The notes below the pieces were generated by a model. That model had not been told where the DNA came from. It searched no databases and was given only the letters and a program-made list of their open reading frames with translations. This document shows positions 49,080 to 61,000 of a DNA stretch of 64,000 nt, piece by piece. A program made the translations under genes and the position numbers. This DNA is from Neospora caninum Liverpool (Eukaryota; Apicomplexa; Conoidasida; Eucoccidiorida; Sarcocystidae): positions 1,302,001 through 1,366,000 of the forward strand of contig NC_018393.1 of assembly GCF_000208865.1 (NCBI RefSeq). The letters are read 5' to 3'. Positions within the stretch are counted from its first letter, which is position 1; each line of letters starts with the position of its first letter.

Positions 49080-52000
49080 TCACCCCTCAGAAGGCGCGAG
49101 TGGAGACGCCCCGCAGACCGCGCCGAGGCGCGACTGCCTCGCACGCGCTTCGATCTTCCCCTCGACGTTTCTGGTAAGCTTGTCGATCTCTTCCCCCAGA
49201 GCCGCCAGCATTGCCTAGGAGAAGGAGAAAGAGAAAAGGCAACAGGCAGGCGATCCGCAAAAAACCGAGGAAGTCATCCACACGAACGCAACGAACCGAA
49301 AAGGGAGACATGCGCCTCGGGAGTGAGGGCGACAGGCGCAACGAGAGGAGAGGAAAAGGAGACAAATGCATGGCGACAAACACAAACGCTCAGAGGGAAA
49401 CGCCAATGGTGCACGAAAAGTCAACGCGCAGGGACAGGAAGGAGAGAAGAGGGAACGGCAGCGAGAGGCGAGTAGCGACAACGCATGCTCCGGCGAGGGC
49501 TGCGGCAAGCGAGGAAACACCACAAACTGACGGGAGTGGACACCGTCGACAGACACCCTGAGATGCCAGACAAGAACAGAGGTTCATGCAAACTGATACT
49601 CAGTCACGCAGGAAGTAATTTAACTCCAGTAACACTGCCGCACCGTCCGTCGACGGAAGAAAAGATGCGGCTAGTCGACTTCACATGGCATCCACAGGGA
49701 GGGTTACTACCTGTATAAGAGCACGATAGAATTAGATGCACTTAAAAATACAACTGATCAAAAACAAAACCCCCAGATTCTCACCTCAGCCTCATTCTGT
49801 CCCTGCTGGTCGTTCGCTCCGGCCTCTTCCGGCTGCTCTCTGCGTTCCATGCGTGTCTCGGCGGCACGGTGTACGTACACCTCACGGTTTGGGGGAAACG
49901 GGTTCTGCAGTTTTTCCCGCAAATTCACATTCTCCCTCAGGAGCCGCAGTTGGAGCTCGAGAGCCTCGTCGGCCTGCTGAAGCAAGTCCGCGTAGGCCGA
50001 ATGATGAGGCGCATGCACAGACGACTGCACGGCAGAGACAGCCCTGGTGCCTTCACTCCTTCCTTCTCTCTTCCCTTCACTGCCGTCGCCTTCCCGAGAG
50101 ACCATCGCGGCGTCTCGGCTCCTCCCGGAAGCGGAAGGAGCGGAAGAAGAGGAAGGTTCGTGGTGTGGGGTATAGATGCATTTGGAGTTTTCGAGCTGCT
50201 GAGTAAGAAGGGCAATTTGGCGCTGGTACGCTTCTTGCTGCTGGGAGGTTTGTGCGATGTACAGTTTCATTTTCCGCTCGAACTCCTCTCGTTCGTCTCT
50301 GCATTTCTCCGCGTCGAGTTCGCGTTGCTGTCTCAGGACGTCTTGTTGCTCCTGCGCAGCCTGCAGCAAGGCCTGGTTGTTGGAGGAGAGGACGAGAATC
50401 TCCTTTTTTTGCAGCTTCGACCGGCGCACGAGGGCGCAGTAGCTCAGAAACAAAAAGCTCGGATCCGTTTGCTGGCCACACGAGAGGCAAACGAAATCAA
50501 AGAAAGGGAAAAGACGCACCCATGCAGGGGGGGGGGGGGGGGGNNNNNNNNNNNNNNNNNNNNNNNNNNNNNNNNNNNNNNNNNNNNNNNNNNNNNNNNN
50601 NNNNNNNNNNNNNNNNNNNNNNNNNNNNNNNNNNNNNNNNNNNTTTTTGGGGGGGGGGGGGGGGCGTGACCGATAGACCTGCTCGAGGTTGCGACTTGCA
50701 GACGAGCTGAGGAAGAGAAACGAGAGCCTCCCGCTGTGGATGCTCGTGCCAAGCCCTCGGGAACACTCCGACGCCTCTCTTCACCTTTTGACGAGCGTTT
50801 TCGTGAGCGCCGGTTCCGTTTCTCTTGATTCTTTCCATCTTTCCCTTCTTCTCCTCGTTCCAGTCTCCTTACCTTTGCTCTCTGCAGCAGCCGGTCTCTC
50901 GACACCGTCTTTGTTCTAGGGTCTTCGCCTGCATCTTCTCCGTTTTCTCCCGAGCCTCGGACCTCGCTGGGCGTGGCAATGACCGTCCACGCGCCGACCG
51001 CGTCGCGCTCGGAGGCTGCGCATCCCACTCTCTCCAGGGCGCGCTGGAAGGCTTCGAATCCGATTTTCCCTTCCGCCCGGCAATCGCCGTCTGGGGTGGA
51101 GTGGGGAAAAAGAAACGCCACCAGGATCTCGAGACGCCTGTCGAGAGGAACCTGGCGTCTTCCCTCCTTCCCTGAACTCTCCGCGTCACCCGGCATTCCC
51201 CAGCGATCTTCGCTTTCGAGCGCCAAGCTCCAAGGCGAGGAAGAGGAGATGCGAGAAGCGTAGAGACGCTGCGCAAGTTGCCAGAAGGCGAAGAGCGTCG
51301 CGATCGCAGGATTCTCGCTGTGCAGGAGAGGAAAGAGATGGCACGGGCTGTGGAGGGCGAGCGAGTCGCTTCCGTTCCTCTCCATCTTCTCTCGCCTACT
51401 CGGTTCGATCGTGAAGCCGTCCGGCTCCGTCTCTTCTCTTTCCGGCCGAAGGTCCACGAGCTCAACTTGAATTTCCTGCGAGCGGACGTTTGCATTTCTG
51501 CGGGCGTCTTCCTTCCTGCTACTGGCCGCGCGATCTCTCGCTGCTTCGCCTCTTCGTTTGTCTCTCTCCGCTCCTCCCCGACTCTCCGACCGCGACGCAT
51601 GCGAAGGAGACAGTCGAGTGGAACCAGATGGAGACAGTCGCGACGAAGATATCGGGAGTTTCGGCCGATCAGCGGGCTCTGCAGACAGGGTGTCTGCTGC
51701 GCGACGCGAGCCGAAGGACGAAAGCGTCAGGCGTCGATGATAGTAGTCTCTTTGTTTCAGAAGCTGATGCTCAAGATTTCGAATGCGGGTCTGAGAAAGA
51801 GAAACAGGAACGCTCGCGTGTATCTAGGGTGTCGCCACAAACCTGCTGCAAGGCGAACCGCCTAGAAACCGACAGCGCGAGCAAAAAGAAACACAGGTTC
51901 TGGTTCAACGAGCCCCGCGCGCGAGGCACGACGCACCGACACTTCCTTGACGGAACGATGCTCTTCAATTTTTGCGAAGGAAAATGCAGAGACCCGCGCA

Positions 52001-55000
52001 GTGCGCCCGCCCTCAGAGCGCAGAAAGACAACGCGGCTGCGCCTCATCTCTCGAACGAAAACATCAAAGAAAGAAGCGAGACGAGAGAGAAGACAGAAGA
52101 GTGCAACAGGAAACGCGAAAAGCGGAGACCAGAGATAAGCTAGAGGGCCAGGAAAACGAGACACGGGGACAAGGCCGGGAAGACGGGAAAACGGAAGAGA
52201 GCGAAGCGAACAAAAGAACAAGACGGCAGAGCAGACGAGGAGACAACAGACGAGACGACAGAGATCAGAGAAAAGAGCAGACCTATCTGACCTGCAGCAT
52301 GCGCTCCTTGGTCGCGGCGGCCGTAGTTGCCTCTTTGAGTTGTTTTTGAAGAGCTACCATTCCGAGAGAGTCTTGTGCGAATTCTCCAGAAAATCCAAAA
52401 GGCGCTTCATCGCTCTCGCCAGTCCACCCTCGCGCATCCGGAGAAACCGGAGGCTGCTCCACTCGCCCATCTTGTCTGCCTCGTCCGCCTTCGTTTGAAA
52501 CCAGAGACAGGCGACGGCGCCAGTCGCCCGCTGGAGGCGTCGCGGCGACGCCTGGCTCCGAGAGGGCTCGTCTCCAGTCCTCCCCGGTAGGCGCGGCAAC
52601 TCGAAACGCTTGGCGCAGCGTCACAAGGTGAGACGAGGAATGAGAAGGAGAGGAAGTTGCACGAGGTGATGGGGAGGTTTTGGTGTGGGCAGAGAAGGCA
52701 TGGAGCGGCGCGAACGGGAGTTCTGTCTCTCCACGGGTTTCGAAGTTGTCGGGACATCCAGGAGCGCGCCCCTCGCGCTTTAGAGCAGTCCGGGTGCGCG
52801 CCGCTGCCAGTCGGTCCTGAGCGAGACAGCGCAGAGAAGAATCAGGAAAGTGCAAACGGCACAAAGAGGAATGCAAACAGGCAGAGGCTGACAAGGACAG
52901 ACGCGCACAGGCGAAAATGAGAATGAGACAACGGAGGAACGGGGTTGGGTTCTCGTTTCCAGCTACCTCGAGCACGAGTGGGAAGCCGGTTGCCGCTCTC
53001 TTTCCTCTTCCCGCGCGTCTCCCTCTCTCTGTATCTCTGCTTGGATGCTCCTCTCATCTTCCGTCGCCCCTCTCGTTCTCCAGGTTTCATTCGTCTCTGT
53101 CCTCCTCGATATCACCCTCTCTTCCCTCGTTTCCGCGTTTCCCTTTCGTCCTCTCTCTGCTCTCTATCTCGGCGCCGTGACGAATCTCCTGCGTTTTTCC
53201 CTTTTCCGGCTGCTTGGCCGTTCCCTCTCCTCATCCTCTCACCTCTCCGCGGTGACGGACAATGCCTGCTGCGTCCAGAGATTCCTCGACGGGAGACGCG
53301 TATCTTTCCACTGCCGCCTGCAACTCCCGATTCGCGCGGAAAAGCGCCGCCGCCTCCTCAGCCATGTGTCTGTGCACACGAAACATATGAGCATGGAAAA
53401 AAATTCGCATATGCGGTAAAGCGCAAACGAACGCCTCCACCCGAGCAGCCGACATAGGTGGGATCCTCGACTTTAAAACCAGCGAAACACAACCAGCCCC
53501 CCGTGAAATTGTCCCCAGACGCGCGTCGGGACATCTCTCACATAGTGGCACGAGACAGCGTCTAAAGAGACTCTTTTTTCAAAAAAGAAACAATGGAGCG
53601 AGACCAGAGAACCCCGCGCGAAGACTCGACCCTCCCAGACCCCTCCACTCGAATGTGCCGACCCGCTGCCTCTGCCGCCGTGCTGTGGACTTCCTACTTC
53701 GATTCCTTCTCAACTTGCAAGAGCTTCGCGCTCGCCTCGGCCGCTGCTGCCTTTTCGTGCGCGGCTTCGATGCGCGCCTCTCGAAGCGCCTTCTGAAGCT
53801 CTGTTATCTCCTGCTGCAGCTCGACAACTGTCCTCTTGCCGGGCGATCCTCTTCCTTTCTCGCTTGTTTCGCTCTCGTCGCCCTCGCGCTCAGTCTTGCT
53901 TGCGTCGCCTCCGGCGGCGGCCGCAGGCTTCGCAGGAGTCGGCGCCTTCCTGTAAAGCTCCATCTCCTCCTGAACGGAAACCAGGCGCCATCATCCCAAG
54001 TCGATCTTTTTTCCTTCCCGGATCCTGTCTCTCGTGTCGTTCGACTCACCGGTTGCCTGTGTCTTCTCCCTACCGCATGCAGCCCCTTCGCACGATGAAA
54101 AAGACCTTTCAACATCGCGCAAAGGAAAGCCGCCGTCGCACGCTCTACACCGACGGCCTTCTCCGACATCGCTCCCAGACGAACCCGTGTCCCGACTTTA
54201 AAAAAGTGCCAGGTAACGCCCCTTCGGCGTTCCGCTCTCTTGTGCTCTCTCTCGCCTTCTCAGGGCCTCCTCGCGCGCTTCCACTTCTGCTCTGCGCTTC
54301 CGACAGACTGCGCCTCCACGCGGCACTTACGCCGCACACCCGTTCGTCTTTCTTTCTCCTACGCGATGCGCCCTGTATGCTCTGTGCGCCATCTGGACTG
54401 CCTAACCCTTTTGCCGCCTCGCTCTCTCTAGCTTTCTCTCTGCCCCCGCTCCTTTTTCTTCAAGCGTTTCCATAGCGTCCGTGGTCACCCCGCGAGATCT
54501 CGCTGTTCGCGGCTCCGCCCGTGGTTTTCCGGCGGCTGAGTTGCGAGTGCGTCACTCACCTTGGCGCTGGCCAGTTCCTCTTGGAGCTGCTGATGCATGC
54601 GGACGATGTACGCGGCTTTCCTCTCCGTCCACTGACTGGCTTCTTCGAGCTCTCCCTTCTGCCTCTTCAGCATCTGGACCTCCTGCCGCAGTTCGCCCTC
54701 GATCGCGTTCCGTGCCTTCGTTTCCTCGCGATGGCGTCTCGCCTCTGCCCGCAGCCTGATGTTCTCTTCTTCGTACTCTCGCAGAATGCGCCGAGACAAG
54801 TCCAAGTCCCTTTCGTCTTCCACATCCACACTCCGTCCTTCCTTCTCTCTTCCTTGTTCCCTCTCTTGATCTCCCTCTTGTTCTCTCTCTTGCTTTCCCT
54901 CTCGTTTTGCGTGCCTTGTACTTCTTCCTTCTCTGTCGCTCCAAGACCGAGGTGACGCCGAAGTCTGTGTCTCTACCGAGCGTACATTTGCCTGCTTTTG

Positions 55001-58000
55001 CAGTTTGAGTCTCTCGAGTTCTTCGCGGCACTGCCGCTCATCGTCTGCCGCTTGGCGGTGAGACTCCTGGAGGGCGAGAATCACCTGTTCGGCGCAGAAA
55101 AGTTTCTCTTGGGTTGCAGCCAAGCGCAGCTTCAACACCTCCGCCTCGTCGCTGCATGCAGGGACCTGTCCTTCGTCCCTGCTCTCGATGACCTCGTCCG
55201 CATTCTTTTCGCTCTCGTGCTGTCCGGCTGCTGTCTCCGCTGTCTCTTCTCCGTCTCTCCCCCTCTCGCCCTCGAGTGCGTCCTCCTCTCTCCGCTCTCG
55301 TCCTCTGTCTTCCTTTTCATCTTCGTCTCGCCTCCCGAACTTGACCGTTTCCTCCGCCCTCGCACTTCCCGCTGACTGCTCCTCGCCGCCTCGCCCCGTC
55401 GCTTCTCGTCTCCACCGCTCCAGCGCGGAGTTCCTGCGCTGAAGCTCGCCCAACTCCTCCTGCTGCTCAAAGAGTAGTTTCTCTTGTTCTTCGAGAAGGC
55501 TCTGTTCCCTCTGCAGCTGTGCCTCTTGTTCTTCTATTTGGGTGAGGAGCAACCGCTCGCGCTCTGTCTGTTCCGCGACGCGCATCTCGAGTTCTTGCAC
55601 TTCCCGCCGCCTCTTGGTCTCGCCCTCCCGCAGCTCCGCGACCTCGCGTCGTGCCTCCTCTCGCTCCCTCTCTCTCTCGTCTAATCCCCGCTGCAACGCG
55701 CCTTGCAGCTCTTCATTTTCTCTCGCTAGTCGTGCAAGCGCTACCGCCTCTTCTTCCCTCTTCCCTTGCTCGGCTCTCAGGAGCTGTGCGTTTTCCCGCC
55801 GTTCCTCGTCCTGTGACTCCTGCTGTCGCTTCAGATTCGCTTCCAGGGCTTCGACACTGCGGCGCAGATCCGCGATTTCTGCGTCCTTCTCAAGCAGCGA
55901 CCGCTCCAGAGCCCGCCGCTGCTCGTCAAGCTCCGCCCTGTGGTGTACGTACACCTCAGCGAGCTCAGCTTCCCGCGCCGCCTGCTCGTTCGCGCACTGC
56001 GCCTGCAGGGCGTCGCGCTGCGCCGCGATCTGCGCCACCGCCTTCGCATTCGCTTCCCGTTCGCGCTCGAGCTCCGCCTCGCCCTCCCCGACCATCTGGA
56101 GGTAAAGAACTTCGCTCTCCTGCAGCTGCTGCACTTGGTCGCTGATGACGCGGTCCTTCTCGCAGTCGAGCCTCTTCAGCTGGCGATACTTCTCCCGCCA
56201 CATCCGCAGACCCAGCTGCAGCGCCGAGACGTTGCGTAGCTTCTGAAGATTCTCTTCGAACTCCTCGTCGTCGCTGACGGGCGAACACAGCGAGGGCTCG
56301 CCTGCACCACACGTGTTGATTTCGCGCTCGTCGGGAAGACATCCAGGCGACTGGGAACGCAGGAGAGCCTGGAGAGCAGCTTCTTCGGCTTCCACAACTT
56401 GCTTCATGTTCAGATCGACGGAGCTGGCGGGCTGTCTCGGCAGCAAAAGAAAATTCGCCGGAGAGACACATGAGACTGCTGAAGACGGAGACTCCGACGC
56501 GCCGCCACGCCTCATGCCCAGCCTGCTGGTCCCGCCGATGTCGCTTCGCGTCGGCGGCGTCTCGGCCGGTGTACGTACACCCCGTCCCCTGTATCTGGCG
56601 CCTCCCTTCGGCTCGTCCGATGCCTTCTGTTCTCTTTCTTCGTCGCTGTGTTCCTCTCCGGTGTCTCCTGCTTTCTTACATTCTCCGTATCCCGTGAGCG
56701 GTCCACCATCGTCTGCGTCTCGTTCGTCCTTTTCTTCGTTTTCGACTTCTCTCTCGGCTGCTTGTGTCTCGCCAGCTCGACGGAGCGACGGGAAATGTGG
56801 AGACGACTCAGTCTCCTCTTGCGGCCACCAAGACGGCGAATCAACCGACGTGGAAGGCGCCGCAGGCGCAGCCGAAGAAGGAAAGCCCCAGGAGCGCAGA
56901 GGCGCGGAAGACGCAAGAGACGGAGGCGAAAGAGCCTGTGGGGAGAGAGGCGGAGGCGACAGAGACGCCCCGCTCTCGCAGCGGTCGCGGACCACGAAGA
57001 AGTTCGAGCGAAGAGACGGCGCCGGCTCCCGCAGCTTTCTGCTCAAGACCCCACTCGCAGAAACTGAAGAGGAAGAAGACGATGAAGAAGACGATGTAGA
57101 AGACGATGAAGAAGAGGAAGAAGAAGAGGAAGGAGAAGAGGAAGAAGACGATGAAGAAGAGGAAGAAGAAGAGGAAGGAGAAGAGGAAGAAGACGATGAA
57201 GAAGAGGAAGAAGAAGAGGAAGAAGAAGAGGAAGAAGGAGAAGAGGAAGAAGACGATGAAGTGGAAGGAGAAAAAGAAGAGGGAGAAGAGGAAGACCGTG
57301 GCGACGAAGAAGAGGGGTCTCGTGGTGATGTCGATGAGAACGAGTCCGATCCAACAGACCGCGAAGGCGATGGGGCACGTGAAGGCGGGGCGGGAAACGC
57401 GGCAGGGACAGACGCGAGCGGCAAAGACGACTCTCGCTCCGATAGACAAACAGACGAAGAAGAGAGAAGCGAAGGAAGAGACGAGGCAGCAGCCGCGCAC
57501 GGAGAAGCCAGAGAGCCCCCGTGCTCACGCGAGTGAGAGAGCGTCCCCTGCGAAGGAAGAGGCGGCCGGGAGGAAGACAGCGACACCGGCGGCGAAGGCG
57601 GCGCCTCCGTCGGCGACCGAGGCATCGACATGTCTCCTAAAAAACAGAAAACGCACGCTGATCTCAATATATATATATATATATAAGAATATACATATGT
57701 ATGTATATACATACGCATATATATGTGTATATGCATATGCATGTATATATATATATAGGCAGTTACGGAGATCTGTGTGCGTGTGAATACCGGCGTGTGT
57801 GTGACTCGGAATGGTTCCGCGGAATCGCTGGAATGTGCAGCAAACAGTCTGGAGGCCGCGAGAAAGCGAGGACGAGATCGGCAGAGACCGAGTCGCGCGT
57901 GGGTCAATCCGATGGTTCCACGGACAACGCCCCGTCGAGAAGAAGGAAAGGGAGCGACGCGAGTCTCAACCACCAGAGATGCGACAAAGCAGCGCTTCGC

Positions 58001-61000
58001 AACGGCGGAAGTTGTGCCTTTCAACGCCGCATACTACCTTGAAAACGGCCATTCGCGCGCGATAGGAAGAGGGGATATACGAAGGGGGGCCAGGGGCAGG
58101 GTTGCTTAGCTCACTGCATACGACATTCGCGTCAGGTGCAATCACGTTTGTCTGCGGCACACGCCCACCCGCACGAAACTTTATTTCATCAGCGAAATGG
58201 GGTAGCTGCCGTCTCCTTCGACCGCAGGGATACACTGCGTCGGCTGCGATCTAAATGTGAAATGTCGAACCCCTACCCGTCATCGCATCTTCGTTTCCCA
58301 GACACCTTGCTCACCTGCAAAAAGCGGTGCGCGAGAGTCTGCGAGTTCTGAAGTCCACAACTCCTTCTCGTCAACTTCGTCACTGGCAAAGCCCTTCAAA
58401 TCCGTTAAAGAGAGCGACGGCCGCTCTCGAACTCTCTCGCCTCCGCGGAGAGACGACTCCTCCTCCGGCGATCGCCTGTCTACATCCCACCCTGCGAAAC
58501 TCGCCTTTCTCAGATCGTCCCATGCAGCACATGACCCACTCAGCTCCTCCGCCTCGCCCTCACTCTCTACGTCGTCCGGGGGAGAGTGCGTCGTCTTCGA
58601 CTCTTCCGTCGGGTTCTCCCGAGGGAGGCGCGCCTCGAAAAGCGGCGCATCCTTCGCCTCCGCAAGCTGTTTCCAGGCGAGCTCGACACCCGTCTCACGT
58701 TCGCGCGGAGACAGAAGAGACACTGTCTCCGCGCCGGGCCTCGGCAGGACCCGCGAGAGCGAGGCCTCAGAATCTGCGAGTGGCATCGCTGAGGCGAGCC
58801 GCGTATCGGGGCAACCCCGTTCGCCAGCCGACGCCTCTCGCCTTTCCGCTCCTGCGCACTCTTGTTCGGAGTCGCCGCCTTCGTCTCCTGGCCCCGCCGA
58901 GCTCGCGCGTGCCTGCAAGAGCTGCCTTGACGCACAGAAGCCTTCTCTCTCAACTTCACACTTCGCCTCGACCTGACCGGCCTCTCCCTCGAACCCTGCG
59001 CCCCCTGTCACGCCTCGATCGCGCGCTCCTGTTTCGCTCTTTTCTGCTTCGCTCCTGTCTCCTTGTCTTTCTCTGTCTTGTCTTCTCCCTCCGTCGTTCG
59101 CTCCTCTCGCGTCCGGCGTTTCCTGGTCACTGGTCGGTTCCGTCTGCTGAGTCCTCGCGCTCTCTTCCTGAACCGATGGCCGCCGAATGGAGCCGCTCCT
59201 GGACGATGCCGTCGTCGTGAGCAGCGCGGAACGCTTCGTGGCTGGCAGCGCGAAGTCTGCCGCAGCCTGCAACGCGAGAAAGGGCGAGGAGAGACCCTCT
59301 TCTCGGAAAAGTTCTTGGCTCGGTTCCAAACGAATCCGAATCAGATCCTCGCGGGCTTCTCGGGTGTGCGCAGTTTGTGCGACTTCGGCGCAGGCCTGGC
59401 CGCACAGACTTCGTCGCAGTGGAGCTGCCGTCGGAGCTGGACTGACTGTCTCTTCTCTGTGTCTTTCTCTCGCCTCACGCTGCTTCGATTTCGCCCCTGC
59501 CTCGTCGCCTGGAGACCGTTCTCGCGGGCCGGCGGCGCGTCTCGGGTCGAGTTTGAGGCGTCTCGTCCTGGCGTCCTTTTCTGCGTGCGCGTCTCTCCCT
59601 GGAGGCGCGCAGTCGGCGCGGGCGGACTCGGAAGCCCGTGAACAAGGCAGAGCACGCGCGTCGAACGGGCCGTCGTTCCTGGCCTTTTCGAGGCCATTCG
59701 CCTCTCGCTCCAGTCCCCCCCTTTTCGGACTGGTCTCCTCTGCGCGTCTCCCGCCCTTTGTCGACCGCGAAGGGAGGTGAGGGGAGACAATGCGAGACAC
59801 CGCGTGCGACGCAGCTCGCAGCGCAGCTGTCGTGACACCCTGACTCGCTCGGCGCTTCGCCAGTCCCGGTGCAACCGCGCTCGAGGCTCGCCGCACTTCC
59901 GCTTTTTCTTTTCGGCTGCAGGCCCCCAACACTGCGAGGACACCGCCACTGAGGCCCCCACTGAGGCCCCCACTGAGGCGCCGCTCAGGATTCTCTTCTC
60001 GCCTCAGGCAGGCGGCGCTGGAACACGCGGACCTCCGTCTCTCCTTCGCGTCTCTCTCCGCGCCCTTCTTCCCGACCCCCGCAGGCCGCGTGGACTCTCT
60101 GGCTGGAGCCGAGAGCGAAGACGGGAGCGTGCGCGGGCGGGCACGGATCGAGGCCTTGTCGAGATCTGCGCGCGGCTTCTTGAGCCTCCGAAGGCGCGAG
60201 GCGATAGCCGACTGCGAGGGCTGGGGCAGGGCTGTGTCGGCAGAAACGCCCGAGTCAGCAGCGAGTGACGAGACGGAAATTCCCGGCGAGAGATCTAGGG
60301 CGTCCCGCTCACCAGGCGCAGAGCCATCTGCCTCGAGTTCGCGGCTGGCCGCGGCGGAAGCACCGAGGCTCTCCGAGAGGCCCCTGGACCTCTTCTCGGC
60401 GACGGTCGCTGTCGCTCTCCCAGGCGGGCGAACTGCGCACTCTACACGCGCCGGGCCAGCCGGCTCTGCCTCGGGACCGCCTTCGAAGGCGGCTTCTTCA
60501 AAGGAGCAAAACACGTGTTCACTCAGTTCGCCGTCCACACTTCGCGTCGCAAGAGCCGCCGGCGACCCGACGCCCTGAGAAACGGCCGCCTCAGCCTGAC
60601 ATTCGATCCCGGTGGCCGCCTCGGCCGTGTCGGACTCGCACCCCGGCGTCCGGTGTCTAGACGCCTGATGCGGAAGAGACGAAGTGCGGACGCGCGAAGC
60701 GTGGTTTCTCGGGAGTACACGCAGCTCCGCTGCGGAGCGAGGCGGGAGGGACGACGCGGCCGCGTGGAGTGCCTGCACGAGATGAGGACCGGGGAGCGTC
60801 GGAGAGGCAGACTGCGACAGGGAGAAGTCGCCGGAGAGCGTGGAGAACGAAGGGCCCCACAGCTGTTGAGGAAGTCGCGAGGCGGGCGAGAGACTTGTGG
60901 AGCCGGGGAGGCGACGGGCAGTGGAGGCAGTCGAAGCGACACTCTGAGGCAGGCGCTGAGCGTCAAGCGTCTCGCAGCGGGTGCGGGGGCCTTCCTGGTC

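Noticed and set aside
56313..57536. Plus-strand ORF of 407 codons, Glu/Asp-rich
   Set aside because: It is antisense to the Ser-rich exon of the giant gene. The purine array keeps both strands open. The minus frame continues into clear coiled coil with working splice sites.
57966..58235. Minus ORF entered by an acceptor near 58,237 in phase 1, as a last exon for the upstream giant ORF
   Set aside because: It is phase-compatible and remains possible, but the acceptor at 57,637 has a better pyrimidine tract and leads into a much longer conserved-looking frame.
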